DNA of 64,000 nucleotides from Verpa conica (Eukaryota > Ascomycota > Pezizomycetes > Pezizales > Morchellaceae), in NCBI GenBank assembly GCA_033030425.1, contig JAUFSD010000007.1:1178001-1242000 (forward strand), given 5' to 3'. The notes beneath the pieces are model-generated. The model saw nothing but the letters and a program-made list of their open reading frames with translations. It ran no database searches and was not told where the DNA came from. Within the stretch, counting starts at the first letter, position 1; each line of letters opens with the position of its first letter. The position numbers and the translations under genes are program-made. Positions 25,036 through 37,783 of the stretch are shown in pieces.

Positions 25036-26034
25036 TTACTGCTCCCCCAGCAATTTGACAAACTGGGTCATGATTCCATCCGGAATGTCTCCTAGCCCTT
25101 CTAGGACTTTCAAATCACCCTTCATTCTCTCCTTATTCTTAGTTCCATTCATCACTGATATTCCACCACCGTTCTCCCACCCCCTGCCAAGTGATAGAAC
25201 AAGCGCATACAACGCCTGCTCCTTGGTCCAGCCTCTCTCCTCAGCGAAACCGCTGATTAATCTCGATTTCAGCAAGTTGGGGTTCGCCGTCAATGTCCAG
25301 AAGCTTTGATACACGAGTCCGTGTTCTTTACAAAATCCCAGAACCTGGGTATCGTACCCTGTCGCCTCGTGGAATCGGTTTTGTACAATAGATGGCTTGA
25401 TACTGATGGCAGGACTGTTGTAAAGCGCTGAAAGAATGGGGAGAGAGCAATTCGAAACCCCAAGGTGCCGGATTTTTTCAGGGACAAATGGCTCGAGACT
25501 CTTCCAAGCTTTGATCGTGTCTTCGAGTGTCTGCAGTGGCGAATGTAGCAGCAGCGAGTCGATATAATCCACACGAAGATTTTTTAGTGAGGTCTCGACA
25601 GATTGCTTAACTTGTGTACTGAGCGGCGCCGACGCATCGTATGGGATGTTCATCAAATCCTGGCCGCTAGGGGGGGTATATTTAGTCTGAATATAGAGAC
25701 TTGAACGTTCCATCGTAGGGTTCTCCTGAAGGTGATTAGCGATGCCCTGACCGACAAGGTCTTCCTGGTAATGCTTCGGTTGACATGCAGTATCAACACC
25801 ACTGAAGCCAGAGGAGAGAGCTGTAGCGACGAGGGAGGTAGTTTCGTCTGCTTTCCAGGCAGTGCCGTAGAGAAAAAGAGGGTGGGAGTGTCCACTAGAG
25901 AGTGTTAGGATGGGACTTGGATCTGTCTCTATGACATTAGACATCTTGAATAGTGCGAGTGAACGGATTGATGATGATAGTCTAAAAGAGAAGAGACGGT
26001 GGTGAGTAAGAGTTCGAGATTGGCATAAAAACAT
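25036..26034 (-). CDS. Aldo-keto reductase
   Basis: A single open frame of 332 aa. The (beta/alpha)8 AKR tetrad is visible: Asp81 and Tyr89 in DTACQPKHYQED, Lys118 in IQTKYTP and His164 in SLLLHSP. The three-residue spacer between Asp and Tyr (DTACQPKHY) is a variant I associate with one fungal AKR subgroup. The enzyme should reduce aldehydes or ketones with NAD(P)H; the substrate is unknown. The first 30 residues (MFLCQSRTLTHHRLFSFRLS) are basic and aromatic and could be a mitochondrial leader. However, a CTCTTTTAG acceptor-like site lies inside them, so translation may really start at Met31 (25944), with the upstream part being 5' UTR and intron. The core from SNVIETDPSP onward is secure. 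Confidence 0.88.
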   Translation of the reverse strand: MFLCQSRTLTHHRLFSFRLSSSIRSLALFKMSNVIETDPSPILTLSSGHSHPLFLYGTAWKADETTSLVATALSSGFSGVDTACQPKHYQEDLVGQGIANHLQENPTMERSSLYIQTKYTPPSGQDLMNIPYDASAPLSTQVKQSVETSLKNLRVDYIDSLLLHSPLQTLEDTIKAWKSLEPFVPEKIRHLGVSNCSLPILSALYNSPAISIKPSIVQNRFHEATGYDTQVLGFCKEHGLVYQSFWTLTANPNLLKSRLISGFAEERGWTKEQALYALVLSLGRGWENGGGISVMNGTKNKERMKGDLKVLEGLGDIPDGIMTQFVKLLGEQ

Positions 26035-27100
26035 ATGGGAGGTTTCTCGGGGTCCAGGGTCCGGGAGTGGAGCCGCAAGTTCTGTTGGGGATGTTCTGTG
26101 ACGTAAAGGGCAGATTTGACATAACCGCGGCTTGGTGGGGGGTGGACCCTAACCCTAAGGAAATTCCTAGTAATAGAAGGAGGGAAAATCAAACCTAAGT
26201 TGTGGTGCTTTAATCTCTGTGCAGAGGAATTTCCCTCCGGTATATTCCAATTAGAAAGTTTGACTGGCATAATTGATTTCTTATAGCTCCTTTTTTCTTT
26301 TGGCACTTAAGAGTACATGCGTTTCCTTATATCAGGATCGAATGCCTCATTGCTTCACGAAGAAGTGCCCTACCCGCTTAGATCCTTAGGGCACGACGGT
26401 ACTATAGATGCTCTCCCAGGGTATTTTTCTTTTAATTGAGAGCCCTAACAATACATCTTAGTACCCACGTGTACCCCGAGTATCTAGCTTCATGGGCCAG
26501 CACTCGTGTGACCTAGCCCAGGCCTTATTCTTGGGTCGCTACTCCTAATTATCCGGTTCTTAGCTTGGGCTTAGAATGAATGCCCTACCCTCAACAAGCT
26601 GATATCGGAAGCACCCGTGCATCTATCAATAATACCTCTATGTAGCTCCAACCCCGCAATTACCAAGTATGAGTTTGTGAGATCTGCAGCAAGATCTAAG
26701 TGCCGAGTGGAATAAACTTAGGATGTAGATCCACGGCTAGACTGTTGGATGTATATCTTTAGATCTATGTTACCTGCATATTTACTATAAATTCAAAAAC
26801 CAATGAGTCAATTATTACTATATGTTTGATAACCTGGTTGCTTTATTCAATTCCTGTTAACATAGCTATTTATATGATATTACTGCGTGGAGACTTTTTC
26901 ATAGGTTATACCTAATTTTAGCTCTACAAGTACTGATTGAATGGCTATCCGTCCAGGAATTCTCAGCCCTGGGGCATGTGATATGAATCAAAGATAGTAA
27001 TATGTATGTGTAGGCTGCAAGCCTAATTTCTCAGACACTGTCGTAGCCTTGCACTTATCGTCACAAAAGCACTACTTGTAGTTGTCAAGCGTTTCCGGAA
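26035..27100. other. Intergenic, no gene recognised
   Basis: AT-rich spacer with short frames only. A two-copy CCCTAA match near 26150 is too short to be telomeric. Confidence 0.5.
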
Positions 27101-27239
27101 TACGGTAGCGGGGTCAGGCAAGGCAGATCAGGTGTGGGACTGGCAGCGAATAATAAATTTATTATAGATAATAAAATTGGTACTTAAGAAAATTAAAAAA
27201 AGTAAGTGGAGACAGAGAGGCAGATTGCGAGCAGAGAGA

Positions 27240-27400
27240 GAGTGCCAAAGAAAACCGCCGAGATAACCGCCAAGAAATTGAAACAGCATGTAGCAGAATA
27301 GAGGAAGAAAGAGAAATAAAATATTAATGAAAAATCTCTGAGAAAAACACTAACAGTACTGCTGAGAGTACCGCCGAGAGCACCGCCGAGAAAATTGACA
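27240..27400. repeat. Degenerate ACCGCCGAG/ACCGCCAAG short repeats beside the transposase
   Basis: At least four copies of an ACCGCCRAG-like unit in about 150 bp, immediately downstream of the transposase stop codon. They probably belong to the transposon's subterminal region; the role is inferred from position. Confidence 0.4.
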
Positions 27401-27413
27401 CAGCGGGTCAGGC

Positions 27414-28688
27414 TTAACCTTCAAATTCGTTTCCCCCACCAGCAGCAATAATAGCAGCAAGTCTGCGAGGCAATGATGAAGTAAGTTCATTGATATAATC
27501 AGTAGGAAGAGCAAGCCACTCCTCAATGACAATTTCTTTAATTTTTGCATCTGTGAAACCCCACTCAATTCTTTCTTTCACTCTCTTTTTAATATGATTC
27601 CATACCTGTTCAATAACATTGATATCAGGAGAGGAAGGGGGCAGCGCAATTTTTTGAAAGCCATTGTTAAGTATTTCAGCTTTATTATACTGATGGGTAT
27701 GAGAGGGGGCATTATCCTCACAAAAGAAAAGAAGCTGTTGCCGAGACTGCATTTGCCCATAAAGGAAAGGAAAGACTTTAGGGCGCAAAATACGTTCCCT
27801 ATATATGAACCAGTCAATGCCACCCTTGCGGTTTTTACCCCGTGTTTTAACTATAGGAAAGGGCTTAGTATGAGGCTCTCCACGCGCCGTGAAATACTCA
27901 TAATCTTCTAAATCCCAGTCTTGCTCGGCTTGCAGGAGTGAAACAGATGCATCGCTTTGGGCTTTAGTCTCAATTGGACTAGTAAAGAAGTGGTAGGGAA
28001 GCTCGGCACCCGAATATCCATGCATTATCCCTGCCCAAAACATTGCGGCTTTTCCTTTATAGAATTTCCGATTCACATTTTGGGGTCTGTGCTCTTCTCC
28101 AGCTCGGCGCAGAACTCCTTTTGCATGATTGGAACGTAAAGAACTAGACTCAAAAAGAACTTCATCCTGAAACAAAGCTTTGGTAAAATCGAAATAGAGG
28201 TAGGTCTGTGCAAATAATAAACGAGCTTGTTTATTTTTAGCAGTGAGAAACGGTTTTGTTGTGGGTAAGCGCCGATGTATACCATCAGCCACCAACACTC
28301 TGTGCATGGTACTAATACTAATTGGTAAAGAAGACTCGGCAACTAGCTCGGTTAGGGATTTGCGGCAATGGGTAGCATCGCATAATGCCAGCTGAATCAG
28401 ATCTTTTTTCTGGCTCTCAGATAGGATCTGTTGACTGCCTTTTTTACAGTTTGAGTGAGGCTTAAGATTTTCATCTGCACAAGGATCTGGATTGCCGGTC
28501 TCGGCGCTGTTACAGCGTGAGGCTGAAAGTCTAATAATATCTGAACAGGTAGAAATAGGAACACTAGAAGCTATAGAGATTTCTCTGAGAGGAAGGCGGC
28601 GATCTCCTGTAAGGGAGGCAAGGCCAACAATCTGACCTCGCTTGCCTATGTGTGTAGTGCGGCTGCGAATGGTTGCTTGACTAGGCAT
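27414..28688 (-). CDS. Intact Tc1-like DD34E transposase
   Basis: One uninterrupted frame of 424 aa on the minus strand. The N-terminal 140 residues contain two helix-turn-helix-like segments (LPLREISIASSVPISTCSDI and a second around 107-132), typical paired-like DNA-binding units. The DDE catalytic core follows: Asp175 in FQDEVLFE, Asp325 in CEDNAPSHT and Glu360 in SSPDINVIEQVW. The spacing is 34 residues between the second Asp and the Glu, the Tc1 (DD34E) arrangement. The protein would cut and paste its own element at TA dinucleotides. There are no internal stops or frameshifts, unlike the remnant at 14.2-14.6 kb, so the insertion is young or has escaped mutation. Flanks contain ACCGCCGAG-type short repeats (27250-27390), but clear terminal inverted repeats were not identified. 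Confidence 0.9.
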   Translation of the reverse strand: MPSQATIRSRTTHIGKRGQIVGLASLTGDRRLPLREISIASSVPISTCSDIIRLSASRCNSAETGNPDPCADENLKPHSNCKKGSQQILSESQKKDLIQLALCDATHCRKSLTELVAESSLPISISTMHRVLVADGIHRRLPTTKPFLTAKNKQARLLFAQTYLYFDFTKALFQDEVLFESSSLRSNHAKGVLRRAGEEHRPQNVNRKFYKGKAAMFWAGIMHGYSGAELPYHFFTSPIETKAQSDASVSLLQAEQDWDLEDYEYFTARGEPHTKPFPIVKTRGKNRKGGIDWFIYRERILRPKVFPFLYGQMQSRQQLLFFCEDNAPSHTHQYNKAEILNNGFQKIALPPSSPDINVIEQVWNHIKKRVKERIEWGFTDAKIKEIVIEEWLALPTDYINELTSSLPRRLAAIIAAGGGNEFEG

Positions 28689-31600
28689 TGTAAGATTTTT
28701 CTAGGAGGAATTTTCTCGAGGAGATTTAGGTTTGACTCTCTAAAAAAGGTCGACAGTATGAGTATTTAAACTAAATAATACGCAAATATCTTGTTTATAT
28801 TTTTTTAGAAACTTGAAAAGTCCGATAGTCTTTCGCTACCTCATGATCTACAAACAGCGTTGACCTTCAACTGGCCCGATGGTACCTGTTCTTCCCTTCC
28901 ATCCTCCATCGCTACACTCATTGCCCTAAGCACTTGACCGGCCTCAACCACCCACTTCTTACTGGTACCTATGCAGCCGAGACTTTTCCCGACCCCACGA
29001 CCGTATTCCGGAAACGCTTGACGACTACGAGTAAACTTCACTGCATTCAACCACAGGTGCTAGTGCCCGAGATATCGGGAATTTGACCGCAAAAACATAA
29101 CCAATGATAGCTAGCCCGCTAAGACATTTCTTTGATTGGCTCTTGCCAAGCTCCCGATTTCCCAGTAGGGGAGAGGTTAAGGAGCGTTTTACCTTCAAGG
29201 CGATCGCTACCAATGGCTAGATACTCGTATCAAGAAGGCTTTATTAAGACATGCACAAAATCGAACCTTATGGTTGACTTCGTCTGCATGACGTACCCGC
29301 AAGGCACGTGCATGAGAAAACAAGGCTGTTCCCTGGAGTTCAATCGTATCATTTATTACTGAAGCGAGGGTGAGATGAAGGACTTTTAGGGCGAGCTTTT
29401 TAAATGTCATGAGTCAGTTTCTACCAATGAAGATTAAAGTAGGTTTGTGCCACGAGCCAATTTGATACGGTGGCAATAATCGGAACACCATGAACAGAAA
29501 TATGAGGCAGAGCATCGAAGGTGACTGGACCCGACCGGCCTTGATATCATACAATAGGTGCCGTTTTTTTGTTATCGGGAACATAACTGTCATACCTAGG
29601 GAATATCCAGTTGAATGGAATGGAGGAAGGAAGGATCTTTATAGTGATCTCGTTGCCTCTGTGCGTAGCCTGGGAAACAAAAAAGTGGGCATCAATGAAA
29701 TTGCACATGGAGTCGATGTGATTAAGTTTTTATAACTGTGGTAGGCGAAAGTGCCTATTCGCGAGGCGGGCATATTTCCAGTGCGCAATGCGAACCATCT
29801 ATCAGCTGTTATCTGAACTGTGTTATGCACGTTAGCCTGAGTTTTAAATACACGTGAGCTTAGTATTAAAACATCAAATTCTTCAAGAGTGCTTGAACGA
29901 GGCTGGTTCATAGCCCATCACTCGTTAGACAAATGTGGCATGTAATCGTAGTTTATCCATACTGCCGGGTTTACGAACCGTGCCAGAGGAGCAATAAAGT
30001 AGCATCGTACAACAAACTACGATTAGTATATAAATATTGTATCTTTATCTCTTGGGCGATACTGTTTGGCCTTGTTGACGTGTCGCCGAGGGTTAGGATT
30101 GTCACTACATGAAATTCAAGTTTACTCTTTACCTCGTACGTGGGGACTTCGATATGGCTACTTTTCGGAGGGTATCAAATATCTCGCGCTATCCAGAAAA
30201 AGCACAGGCTCGTGGATATCGGGAAAAACTCGATGTCTATGTGTTTCTGCAAAAACCGTCAAGATAGTCGGGAGCCTTGCATGAGATATTATTCTGGTCC
30301 AGTTGCGAATGAGGGGAATTTTTTTCCACTGTAAAGGACTACGTGCGATATGTCCGGAAACACCTAGGCCTCCCGCTACTAGCAGAGACATTAACTTTGA
30401 GACTGCTAGCTGGTCAGTGGTCATATCGTGTCACTCGGTGAGATACTTATGTATCTACATGTAGTGCTCTAAGATTTGGGCCTACAAATGCTTAGGCCAT
30501 GCATGTATGGCTCGCCATCGAGGTCTCAGAAACCCTACATCTATACGTATAGGCCATCTGGCAAGCTTTTATTTGCAACGGCAAGGAATCGGCTTTAGTT
30601 ATTAACAAGGCCATTAAAAGACTGCCCGTTTATCGAGTTGAAATCAATAGCCCTTGAACTATTTAGTGATAGGCTAGACAGTGGTGACGTAAGATGAGGT
30701 GTAATTATGGCAGCTATAACAGGAGCGCTAGATATCTATCAATAAGCAAAGAGCTTGGTCTTCTATGGTAGCTCGGTGTTTCTCAGCGCTAATATCTGGG
30801 CGTCAGACCGCATGTATTTATTATCTACTGTTACAAGCGATCATGGATGGTAGTACCCCTGTGGGAAGAACCGAATGCGTGAGAATCGGCAAATTAAAGC
30901 TAAATCCAAACAGAGGGATTAGGATCTTTCTAATGTCGTACTCTATATATGATGGTTTTGGTGCTACAATATATTGTTTTTGCTTCACCGCACTCGCTAT
31001 ACCTTATTAAGTGACTCAACTTTAATTTCACTACGTAGTCGCACTAATGAATTCTTGCCTATCACCTATAAGAATTGAAATAGTTCTAGATGGACCATAT
31101 CTTTAACCTATCTGAAAGTGGGACTGGATAGAATTCATGGTTGAAGTGGAGTACGTACTACATATTGCAAGTTAAGACGTACACATATACAGCCGCGTTA
31201 GAAAAGTCTTGGCACCATTTCAACCCGATAGCTAGACAAGAACATAAAGATAAGAGACATGTGTATACAGGTATAGAAATTCACTTCAGGGCCGGGTATA
31301 TGTAGCAAGCTCGAGGTATTGCAATTCTTAACGAACTTGATATAATAGATGTGCGCGGCTGTAGATGTACTATAGTTGTCAATTTTCCAGGGAGAGCGTA
31401 CGTTAACTTGACGTTGCACCGGGATATATCGGTAACTGGAACCGGCACACGGCCGCGTCATACACGGCCCACACTTGATATTCGTTATAAAGCAAACCGG
31501 GTACAGCGGGAAGGAACCGAATTCTGTTTTAGGGAGATAGACAGAGAAACGTATAAGGTAGTACCTTACCTCAAAGACATAGAAAATTGGCGCTGTGGAC

Positions 31601-32414
31601 CCACTACTATACTCGTTTCTCATGTGCGGTTAATTTGTTTAGTAATTTCCTTGTGAAGCTTTATCTTATCCCCTCAGACATGGATACTCAAATCTTGGGG
31701 GTACCTACCCTATCGAGTTGCGGCTAACCTTTATCTAAGCCTGGGGCAGACGTAACCGAGATTGCTTGAAGAGTAAACTATTGATATAGACTATGGGGGT
31801 GGGGCCTTTAAGTGGACGAAACCTGGTTGCTGATAACGGCTATCGTAGTCGATACTACATATAATATACAAAGTGTGGGTTAACCCACGGTGCACTTAGG
31901 TAATTAGACTTTTGTAATACATCTATTGCTATAAATGCTATGAGATAGGGTATATACGTTTGTCTAAGGATTTACGTGATCAGCACTCCTTTTATCTACT
32001 TATCTTAGCTACATGTAGGGATGTTCTACCTTTATACATACGTGTATGTATGTATCATGGCAGGATGGTACGTATGTAGCATATAATATATATAATTAGT
32101 AAATTAAACAAAGCAAAGTGGATTCTTCATACAGGGTTATATAGAAGACCCATAATTCCTGGACCGAACTTGACCAGCATGACTATCGGCGGGCTTGACT
32201 GATAGGGACTTTGGTTCACCAGACAAAACTGCACGCACGGAGTTTTACGGGCCGCTTTATGCCCTGTATGCTTCTGTGGAGAGTAGTGACCTTCGGGTAT
32301 CAATAAAATATATTGATTGTCTACATATATAGGCACTGATAGCGAGTATAAAGAGAGGTCTAGGATATATATTCCTAAGTAGATTCATCAAAGGGCTCCA
32401 TAGTTTCTAGTATC
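28689..32414. other. Intergenic, no gene recognised
   Basis: A 3.7-kb spacer. Open frames of 60-140 codons at 28841-31656 carry no recognisable domain and many overlap on opposite strands. Two perfect CTACATGTAG palindromes occur at 30455 and 32009. Confidence 0.5.
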
Positions 32415-35306
32415 ATGCTTCGTCTCGCAAGGATTTTTGGCCTCGCCGCAGTCTTGTGCGACTTTACTGTGTCTTCAGTTCCTAACTCTAGTCGCTTCAA
32501 TACACACAGCCCTCTTACACGGAGAAAATTGAGTAATTGTACTACTCCAATCGAACCCACGGTGAAGGCACCGAAACCAAACCCTTGGAGCCCCTTGTCA
32601 AAAGAAGAGACTGTTGGGCTTCTCGAGTGGCTCCATGATCCAGCCCATGGATTGAACTTGACAGCGTATGAGAACGCAACATCCTGGGATAATTACGTTG
32701 GCGTTACAGAACTCTTGACTCCGAATAAAACAGATGTTTTGTCTTATTTGGAAGATTGTGGCCCTGCTCCCGAACGATATGCTCGTATCATTATTTCTTA
32801 TGGCGCAACAGATGAACCGTACTTTGAGGAATATTTTGTAAGTATATTCTATAATTTTTCTTCGGGGGTGCTTACTCGAGACCTCTGTGGTGGTGTGCTA
32901 ACAGTGCCTAAAACGTCAAGGCTGGTCCTATCCCTGTCTCAGAAGAGACTACTATTGCCCCGCTCAACTTCATATATAACAAAGGCAATGGAAAAACTCC
33001 TAACTATGCTGCGGATGATGATACGCGGTATGAATGGATAACCTCTATCGCGGATGAAATTTCCGATATCACCTTAGATCTTCTTGGAACGGTATTTTAC
33101 TTTCTACAAGCGCATTTCTCAACTACTTATTCGCTCTAATTGGTATTGGCTCTATATATAGGATGCAAATACATCTACAATTTGGGGGATTGATCCCCTT
33201 TGGAAAGAAGACGAGAGGATTATCTCGTGGGTGCAATATTGGGGGCTTCCAACGGGCGGGTATGATGGTGGAACCCTCCTGCCTCAAGGTCTTTATTTCA
33301 AACTTGGTAAATTATCTCCTCCTTCACTCTAGGGCTTGGCAGTAGTCTCAACATAACTTACACATGATAACCAGATATCACTGGCCGTGACCCTGGGGAA
33401 TGGAAGCTGCTCCATGTTCTTTACGATGATATAATGTATAATGGGATTGAAGATTTCCGTACAGCTTGGGAATCACCTGGGTTTAACAAGCTTACGAAAC
33501 AAGTTGACGGGGATTGGACAGCAACAAAGAAATCAGGAGAAGGAATCCCACTGGACGAAAAGTCTCCTCCAATATCGATTCAACCTGACGGCCAAAGGTT
33601 CGGCGTGGATGAGGATGAGAATTATGTCCAATGGATGGATTTCTCGTTCTACATTGGCTTTAGTCGAGACCTCGGGGTAACTCTCTATAATATAAAGTAC
33701 AAAGGCAAGCGAATCATATACGAGCTTGGACTCCAGGAAGCTATTGCCCACTATGCCGGTAACGACCCCGTGCAAAGTGGGACGGCATACCTAGATACTT
33801 ACTATGGGTTTGGTCCGTACGTATTTGAACTCTTACCCGGCTACGACTGTCCAGCATATGCGGCTTTCTTAAACTCCTCAATCCATGAAGCTGGCTATAC
33901 TACTACTCATAAGAATAGTATATGCCTCTTTGAACAAGATGCAGGATACCCCCTTCAACGCCACACCTCCTTCAGTTATGTTTCTGTAACAAAGAATACA
34001 ATCTTTACGCTACGTTTTATCTCAACAATTGGGAACTATGATTATAATTTTGACTACAACTTCTACCTTGATGGGACCATTGAGGTGAAGGTTAGAGCGT
34101 CTGGATATATCCAGTCAGCATTCTATTCCAACAACAAGGGCTACGGCTATAAGATTCATGATTCCTTGTCAGGTTCTATGCACGATCATGTGTTGAATTT
34201 TAAGGCTGATATCGATATTCTTGGACTGAAAAACACGTTTGAAAAAGTCGCTATCGTCAGCGGCACGGTGGAGTAAGCCAGTTCCCTTGGCATTATAATT
34301 ACTTTTTAGACTGACATCTAGTGTAAGTTACGTATGGTCATCAACCCCTCGTAATACTATGCATATCGAACGGACCTTTGTAGAGAATGAGGATGATGGT
34401 AAAATAAACTGGCCAATGAATGGTGCTGGAATGTTTGTTGTTGTGAATACCGATGAGCCTAACCTCTACGGAGAATATCCTGGTTACAGAATTCTCCCAG
34501 GTAAGAACCACCAAAAGAAAAAACTTGGCAACCACTAAGGAAAAACCACTGACATAATATTCTCTTATAGGCTCTGGGACTCCGATCCATCTTACTATCG
34601 AAAACTCATCGAATCTACTCAACTCCGCAGAGTTCGGAACGCACCATCTCTATGTAACAAAACAGAAGGACACCGAACCCCGTTCTGCAGCTGCAGCAAA
34701 TGCAATGAACCCTTCTGATCCAATCGTGAACTTTGGCAAATTCTTCGATAGCGAATCATTGACTCAAGAAGACATGTGACTAGCCCTAACTCTACCTGAA
34801 GGCTAAGATCCCTGACGAATAGCTTTTAAAAAACAGTGTTGTTTGGTTCAACCTGGGGATGCACCATGTCCCACATACCGGTAGGGTTTTATTTTTATTT
34901 TATTCTAAAAAAACTGCCGTTTGTTAGGATACGAGAAATCTGACGGAACCCTTCATTCTTCTAGGCGATCTTCCAAACACGGTGTTCACAACCGCACAAT
35001 CCAGCGTTTTTATTTCCCCTCACAACTATCTCCTCGGAGACCCATCTCGATTCACCTCTCAGCAAGTAGAGATAAATTTCGAGTCTGGAACAACCGTTAT
35101 CCAAGAAACTGGATCCGCGCCCACCTGCTTGGTGGCTGACTTAGTACGTTCTCTATCACACCATTACTTTTGGTTCTCTCGTTGACTCATGGCTGATGTA
35201 ATTTTAGTCTGTGATGTTTCCTGATTTAAGCACTTATCAGGGCGGACAGCAAACCAGGAAATTTCCTTACAGCGATGAGGTGGTCCCTGCTCCAAACCCC
35301 TGGTGA
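32415..35306 (+). CDS. Secreted copper amine oxidase
   Basis: Nine exons: 32415-32837, 32921-33091, 33162-33306, 33375-34272, 34322-34500, 34571-34775, 34837-34880, 34965-35143 and 35208-35306; 780 aa with every junction in frame. A signal peptide (MLRLARIFGLAAVLCDFTVS) predicts secretion or a vacuolar route. The N-terminal amine-oxidase domains precede the catalytic domain, where the catalytic base is Asp387 in YLDTYYGFG. The residue processed to topaquinone is Tyr468 in GNYDY. Copper ligands are His516 and His518 (MHDH) and probably His684 in GMHHVPHTGD. The enzyme oxidatively deaminates primary amines to aldehyde, ammonia and hydrogen peroxide, useful for nitrogen scavenging. All catalytic residues are present, so activity is expected. 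The protein is longer than peroxisomal fungal amine oxidases (about 670 aa), fitting the secreted class. Confidence 0.95.
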
Positions 35307-37783
35307 GAAATGGACAAAGAAAATTTCTTTTTCGGTAAATTAAGGTACAATACTACCATCAACTGTCAGGAGCCCCAGCCTTATTAGTTGATAAAACGGG
35401 GTTTAAAAATGTACATACTTTGACGTCACCCCATTCCTCATTTTCATAGTATTACGTTTAAATGCTTGCGTCTTTAGGAATTATATATGCGGAAAAATGA
35501 CTTACAATAATAGGATACTGCGTTTATTATACTGTACCCTACTAAATAAATTCATCTTTCCCATAGTCCGAAAAAGAAACATGCCTAGATCAAGAACGAG
35601 ACGCAACGCTATTCAGTGATCCTCACAGCTAGTTTATACCCTAACCCTAAAAGGGCTTCAGTACGATGAGGCGCCGATTTGATGCTTGTGGGGTTGCAAG
35701 AATAGTGTCAACTACATAAATCTTCTCAACACAGTTGAGTGAGGCTATGTTAAGGAAGCATATAGATTGTGGGGGCCCCAGAGTCAATATTTATAGGATT
35801 TCTCGGGGCTACTTTCATTAAGTTTTTTCTCAGAAACCTTTCGAGTTTTCAGCTCGCTTAGCGGTTGAACCTACCATTTGTGAAGGACTAAAGATGAAGT
35901 GTTCTACCACAGGAAAGCATTAGAAGCCTATCTTCTATCCTTGACTAGTATAGGTTATGTATGCCGATTGTGCGCTGGCAGCTCTACAGCCTTTTCTATG
36001 AGGTGATTCTCCCAAGAACTAGAAGGTGCGAGGCCGCCTACCAGAGCACATATCAAACTACTGAACACGAAATACATAACGCTAGAAACTCTGGGAAAGT
36101 CTGTGTTTTCTGAGACTCTCTCGGTAAATCTCACTCTTGACTTCCGGTGGGGACTTAAGCCTGGACTTATTTTATTGGTCCTAACTACTGCACCTACAGC
36201 CTAGTCCATTTCTAGATCACGGATTATCACTCGTCAACTATTGTTCCTTTCAACGATTGGCAATCGTACTAGGAAACTGAGTAGAGTATATCACCAAAAT
36301 TATGAGAACTGAGTGATGATGACATCAACTGTATTGTTTGTTTAGGAGTAAATGCCAGTTGTGAACACGTTGCCAATATTTCCATATAAGTTGGTTCTAC
36401 TTGCTTCGCTAGCCTTCACTCAAGTACAGCCTTTGTGGGCGCGATGGAATTCCTAGACAAGGATTGAATTGAGATGTAGATTTATTGGGCCAGGGCAGTG
36501 CTAAAGTTAACACGGCAAGCTCCATGAAACCAGGAAAACACAGCCGAAGGCCCTCGAGTCCACACCTACGGCTGAACATAGTAACCGCGCCCGCGCGTGC
36601 AGATAGCAGTGCATACTAAACCTACCAGGAACCTGTCATTATCGAAGCCGTTATTTCTGTCTCCCATTCCATTGCATCGATCTATTTACTCATCGCCCTT
36701 CATCTCGTAAAGATTGGGTTCTTAAAACAATGTCATGAATACCAAAAAGGTGCAAACCCTTTTAGCTCCTGGTAGGGATCTGCTCCGTCCATCCTTCCAG
36801 CCTTGCAGATTGAAACATGCAGAAAAATAAAGTTCAATATCTAGGCTGCTTATGAAGACCTAACTGTGGATGTAGCTAATTAAACGATGGATCTCAGATA
36901 ATCTACTATTTACTGGCTGCTATGCAGTAACTGCACTTTTTTTAGAAGCCTTGCTTTGTGCCTCAGCTGAGTTAGACCATTTCCCTTTGTGGAGGCGAGG
37001 CCTAAAGCTTGCTTTTTGCAAAACGGTTAACAGCTGTAATCTATGCACATATTAAATTCATTGGTTAAAATTCTCGAGGAGAAACACTTGAAGTGGAGAA
37101 ACTAGAGAGTACGTGGCCATGGCGTACGGTCAGGCGCGTCCCACAGCCAATAGTTTGGCAGTCAGTCCAGAAGCCTTGTACAACCACACTTTACATGGTT
37201 AACTGACCTTTTTGCAGGTTGATCATAAGGCGAGGCTGAAGATTGCGTTCATGTCTTTCCAAGAACTTATAACAACGGCAAACCTCAGCCTTCGTCCAGT
37301 ATTCTAGAGAAACCAGAGCGAAACTCTATCTGACCAACACCACAGGTTTATCACGGACACCGATATTATCCATTATGACCAAAGCTTGGGAACGCGAGAG
37401 GTCACGGATGCACGAGCTGTAATGCTCCCCTCTCTATGTGATTTAATAGGCGGGGTTTTCAGTGGGAACTGACAATTCTGTCAAGATATATGGTACGCGG
37501 AATGAAGTTATCCCAAATGCAAGTAGTCATGCGCGAAGAGCATAATTTTCATGCCAGGTATGAAGAGAAACAACCCCCACCCACCCCAATCCCATGAAAC
37601 TATTCAGTTTGGACAGAAAACTGAGTTTTAAAAAGCGAACGAGCGTACAAACAGAAATTTAAAGAGTGGAAATGGTTCAAGAAGACCCCGGTAAAACTCC
37701 TCTTGCAAGGAGCCTTACATCCTATTTTAATGATCTCGGGCTTATACCAAGGATAGCGAAACGCAGGTATAAGTTTAGAGGGT
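35307..37783. other. Intergenic, no gene recognised
   Basis: A 2.5-kb spacer with stops in all frames; nothing recognised. Two CCCTAA units at about 35640 are not a telomere. Confidence 0.5.

Noticed and set aside
27104..28840. GGTAGCG / CGCTACC pair as terminal repeats of the Tc1 element
   Set aside because: Seven bases only, the flanks do not match and no TA target duplication fits.
35636..35655. Telomere-like CCCTAACCCTAA
   Set aside because: Only two units, also at 26150; too short for a telomere or an interstitial telomeric array.
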